A model generated the notes under the pieces. That model was not told the origin of the DNA. It saw nothing but the letters and a program-made list of their open reading frames with translations, and did no database searches. Of a DNA stretch of 6,828 nucleotides, positions 5,929 through 6,828 are shown one piece after another. The position numbers and the translations under genes are program-made. This DNA is from Alphaproteobacteria bacterium (GTDB taxonomy: Bacteria > Pseudomonadota > Alphaproteobacteria > DAOWDM01), in assembly GCA_030639035.1 (NCBI GenBank), contig DAOWDM010000099.1, positions 1 to 6,828 of the forward strand, read 5' to 3'. Every line of letters starts with the position of its first letter. Positions within the stretch are counted from its first letter, which is position 1.

Positions 5929-6828
5929 TTAAACCAGACATATGGCAGAAAGTTGCCTAGCATAATCTTTTTCTTTGTTTAAAGTTGCTCTGCGATAGCT
6001 GAAAAACTGTTTTTCATCTGCACAAGTATCATGTAAAGAAGCTGTTATTTGCTCTATTCCAGCTTTTTCTAGTCGATGAATCACAAAACCAGACAAGTCA
6101 AACATAAAATGCTCATTATTTTTAGGAGTAAAAAACCGTTTGTTTGTTTTGTCTTTTTTAATAAAGGCTTCAGGAAAACTTGCATCTACTTCATAAGATT
6201 CTTTAGCAATTCCAGAACCTACAACAGCAACAATGTTTTCTGCTCCAAGTTTGTACATGGACTTTATTGTATTCTCTAAAATCCCATTTAACGCCCCCTT
6301 CCAACCCGCATGAGCAGCCCCTATAACACCTTTTTCAGCATCAACTAAAAGCACAGGAAAGCAGTCCGCCGTAACAATTCCAAGCACAACACCTTTACGG
6401 TTTGCAACCAAAGCATCGGCTGCAGGTCTTTTATCAACGCCCCAAACTTCTTTTACAGTTACAACTTTGTTTGAATGACATTGATTTAAAAGAACAAGAT
6501 TCTCAACAGAACAATTAAGCTCTTTACATGCTCTTTTAAGGTTTTCTTTTACATTTTCAGGTTCGTCTTTAGAACTTAAACCACAATTTAGAGAGGAATA
6601 AACTCCCTTTGAAACACCACCTTTTCTTGTAAAAAAACCATGCCTGACATTGCTAATTTCCAACAAAGTTTCATCTGTTCTTTTGAACGCTCCACGGCGT
6701 GAAAATATCATTAAAAACAAACCAAAAACAGCCATTGGGACGCATAAAAGCTGACCCATCGTAAAACCGTCCCACAAATAACCTATTTGCACATCTGGCT
6801 GTCTATACATTTCTACAATCGAACGGAA
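5929..6828 (-). CDS. pgeF: Lgt-PgeF fusion protein: end of prolipoprotein diacylglyceryl transferase joined to peptidoglycan editing factor (partial at 5')
   Basis: The frame is open to the right edge, with 299 codons visible. Counting from the Met at 6810, residues 1 to about 42 match the Lgt C-terminus: FRSIVE just upstream, then YRQPDVQIG, GFTMGQLL, a last membrane helix and a basic SRRGAFKR end. The PgeF/YfiH (DUF152, laccase-like) domain follows at about 51-293. It shows RHGFFTRKGGVS, SLNCG, QCHS, TADCFPVLL, AHAGWKG, SYEV, FDL and FSYRR. The presumed zinc ligands H112, C150 and H167 are present. Lgt adds diacylglycerol to lipoproteins in the inner membrane. PgeF is a cytosolic hydrolase reported to remove wrongly inserted serine from peptidoglycan precursors, and relatives act on purine nucleosides. 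A cytosolic PgeF behind Lgt fits the cytosolic C-terminus of Lgt. The PgeF loop usually reading GP-x-I reads GSGI. I see no separate start with a binding site for PgeF. A fusion is the simplest reading. Confidence 0.9.
   Translation of the reverse strand, partial: FRSIVEMYRQPDVQIGYLWDGFTMGQLLCVPMAVFGLFLMIFSRRGAFKRTDETLLEISNVRHGFFTRKGGVSKGVYSSLNCGLSSKDEPENVKENLKRACKELNCSVENLVLLNQCHSNKVVTVKEVWGVDKRPAADALVANRKGVVLGIVTADCFPVLLVDAEKGVIGAAHAGWKGALNGILENTIKSMYKLGAENIVAVVGSGIAKESYEVDASFPEAFIKKDKTNKRFFTPKNNEHFMFDLSGFVIHRLEKAGIEQITASLHDTCADEKQFFSYRRATLNKEKDYARQLSAICLV
6685..6828 (-). other. lgt: C-terminal segment of prolipoprotein diacylglyceryl transferase (Lgt domain of the fusion)
   Basis: This part encodes the Lgt-like stretch: the R-Q-P-D-x-Q-[LI]-G motif, GFTMGQLL and the final hydrophobic helix (VPMAVFGLFLMIF), then basic residues where a normal Lgt would stop. 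The rest of Lgt, including its catalytic residues, lies beyond the window, so its integrity cannot be judged. Confidence 0.82.

Overview
The window comes from an AT-rich genome, probably an alphaproteobacterium. The clue is the right end, where the last part of a prolipoprotein diacylglyceryl transferase (Lgt) runs in frame into a PgeF/YfiH-family protein. In many alphaproteobacteria lgt and pgeF are close neighbours, usually with a methyltransferase gene between them. Low GC content would suit a host-associated or gut lineage, but the sequence does not settle this. All genes lie on the minus strand, so transcription runs from right to left.

Region 1 (6828 to 5929) is the 3' part of the apparent lgt-pgeF fusion, which is open at the window edge. 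Region 2 (5928 to 5580) is a 349-base, very AT-rich gap. It holds three copies of an AT-rich repeat and a good sigma-70-like promoter pointing at the next genes. I see no gene in it. Region 3 (5579 to 1) is a tightly spaced run of six genes with gaps of 22 to 45 bases. It has four small secreted helical proteins (222 to 244 aa), then an 800-aa secreted protein with nine cysteines in its mature part, then the start of a single-pass membrane protein cut by the left edge.

The four small proteins look like diverged members of one family. Each has a Sec-type signal peptide, and just after the predicted cleavage site each carries a short motif of the form aromatic/Leu-[STA]-[VC]-x-[DN]-S. A helical body and a C-terminal amphipathic helix follow. 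Pairs also share internal motifs (GExS, PEAxEK, DAYAxS, VQTE, NTxxxIExV). This layout resembles the periplasmic or pilus-tip VirB5/TrbJ proteins of type IV secretion systems. The partial gene at the left has the topology of VirB8 or DotI: a short cytosolic tail, one membrane helix, then a periplasmic part.

The working idea is a divergent envelope-spanning or secretion system with an expanded set of VirB5-like subunits. No ATPase or channel gene is visible here, so this is inference. The five complete secreted proteins carry no domain that I can name with certainty.
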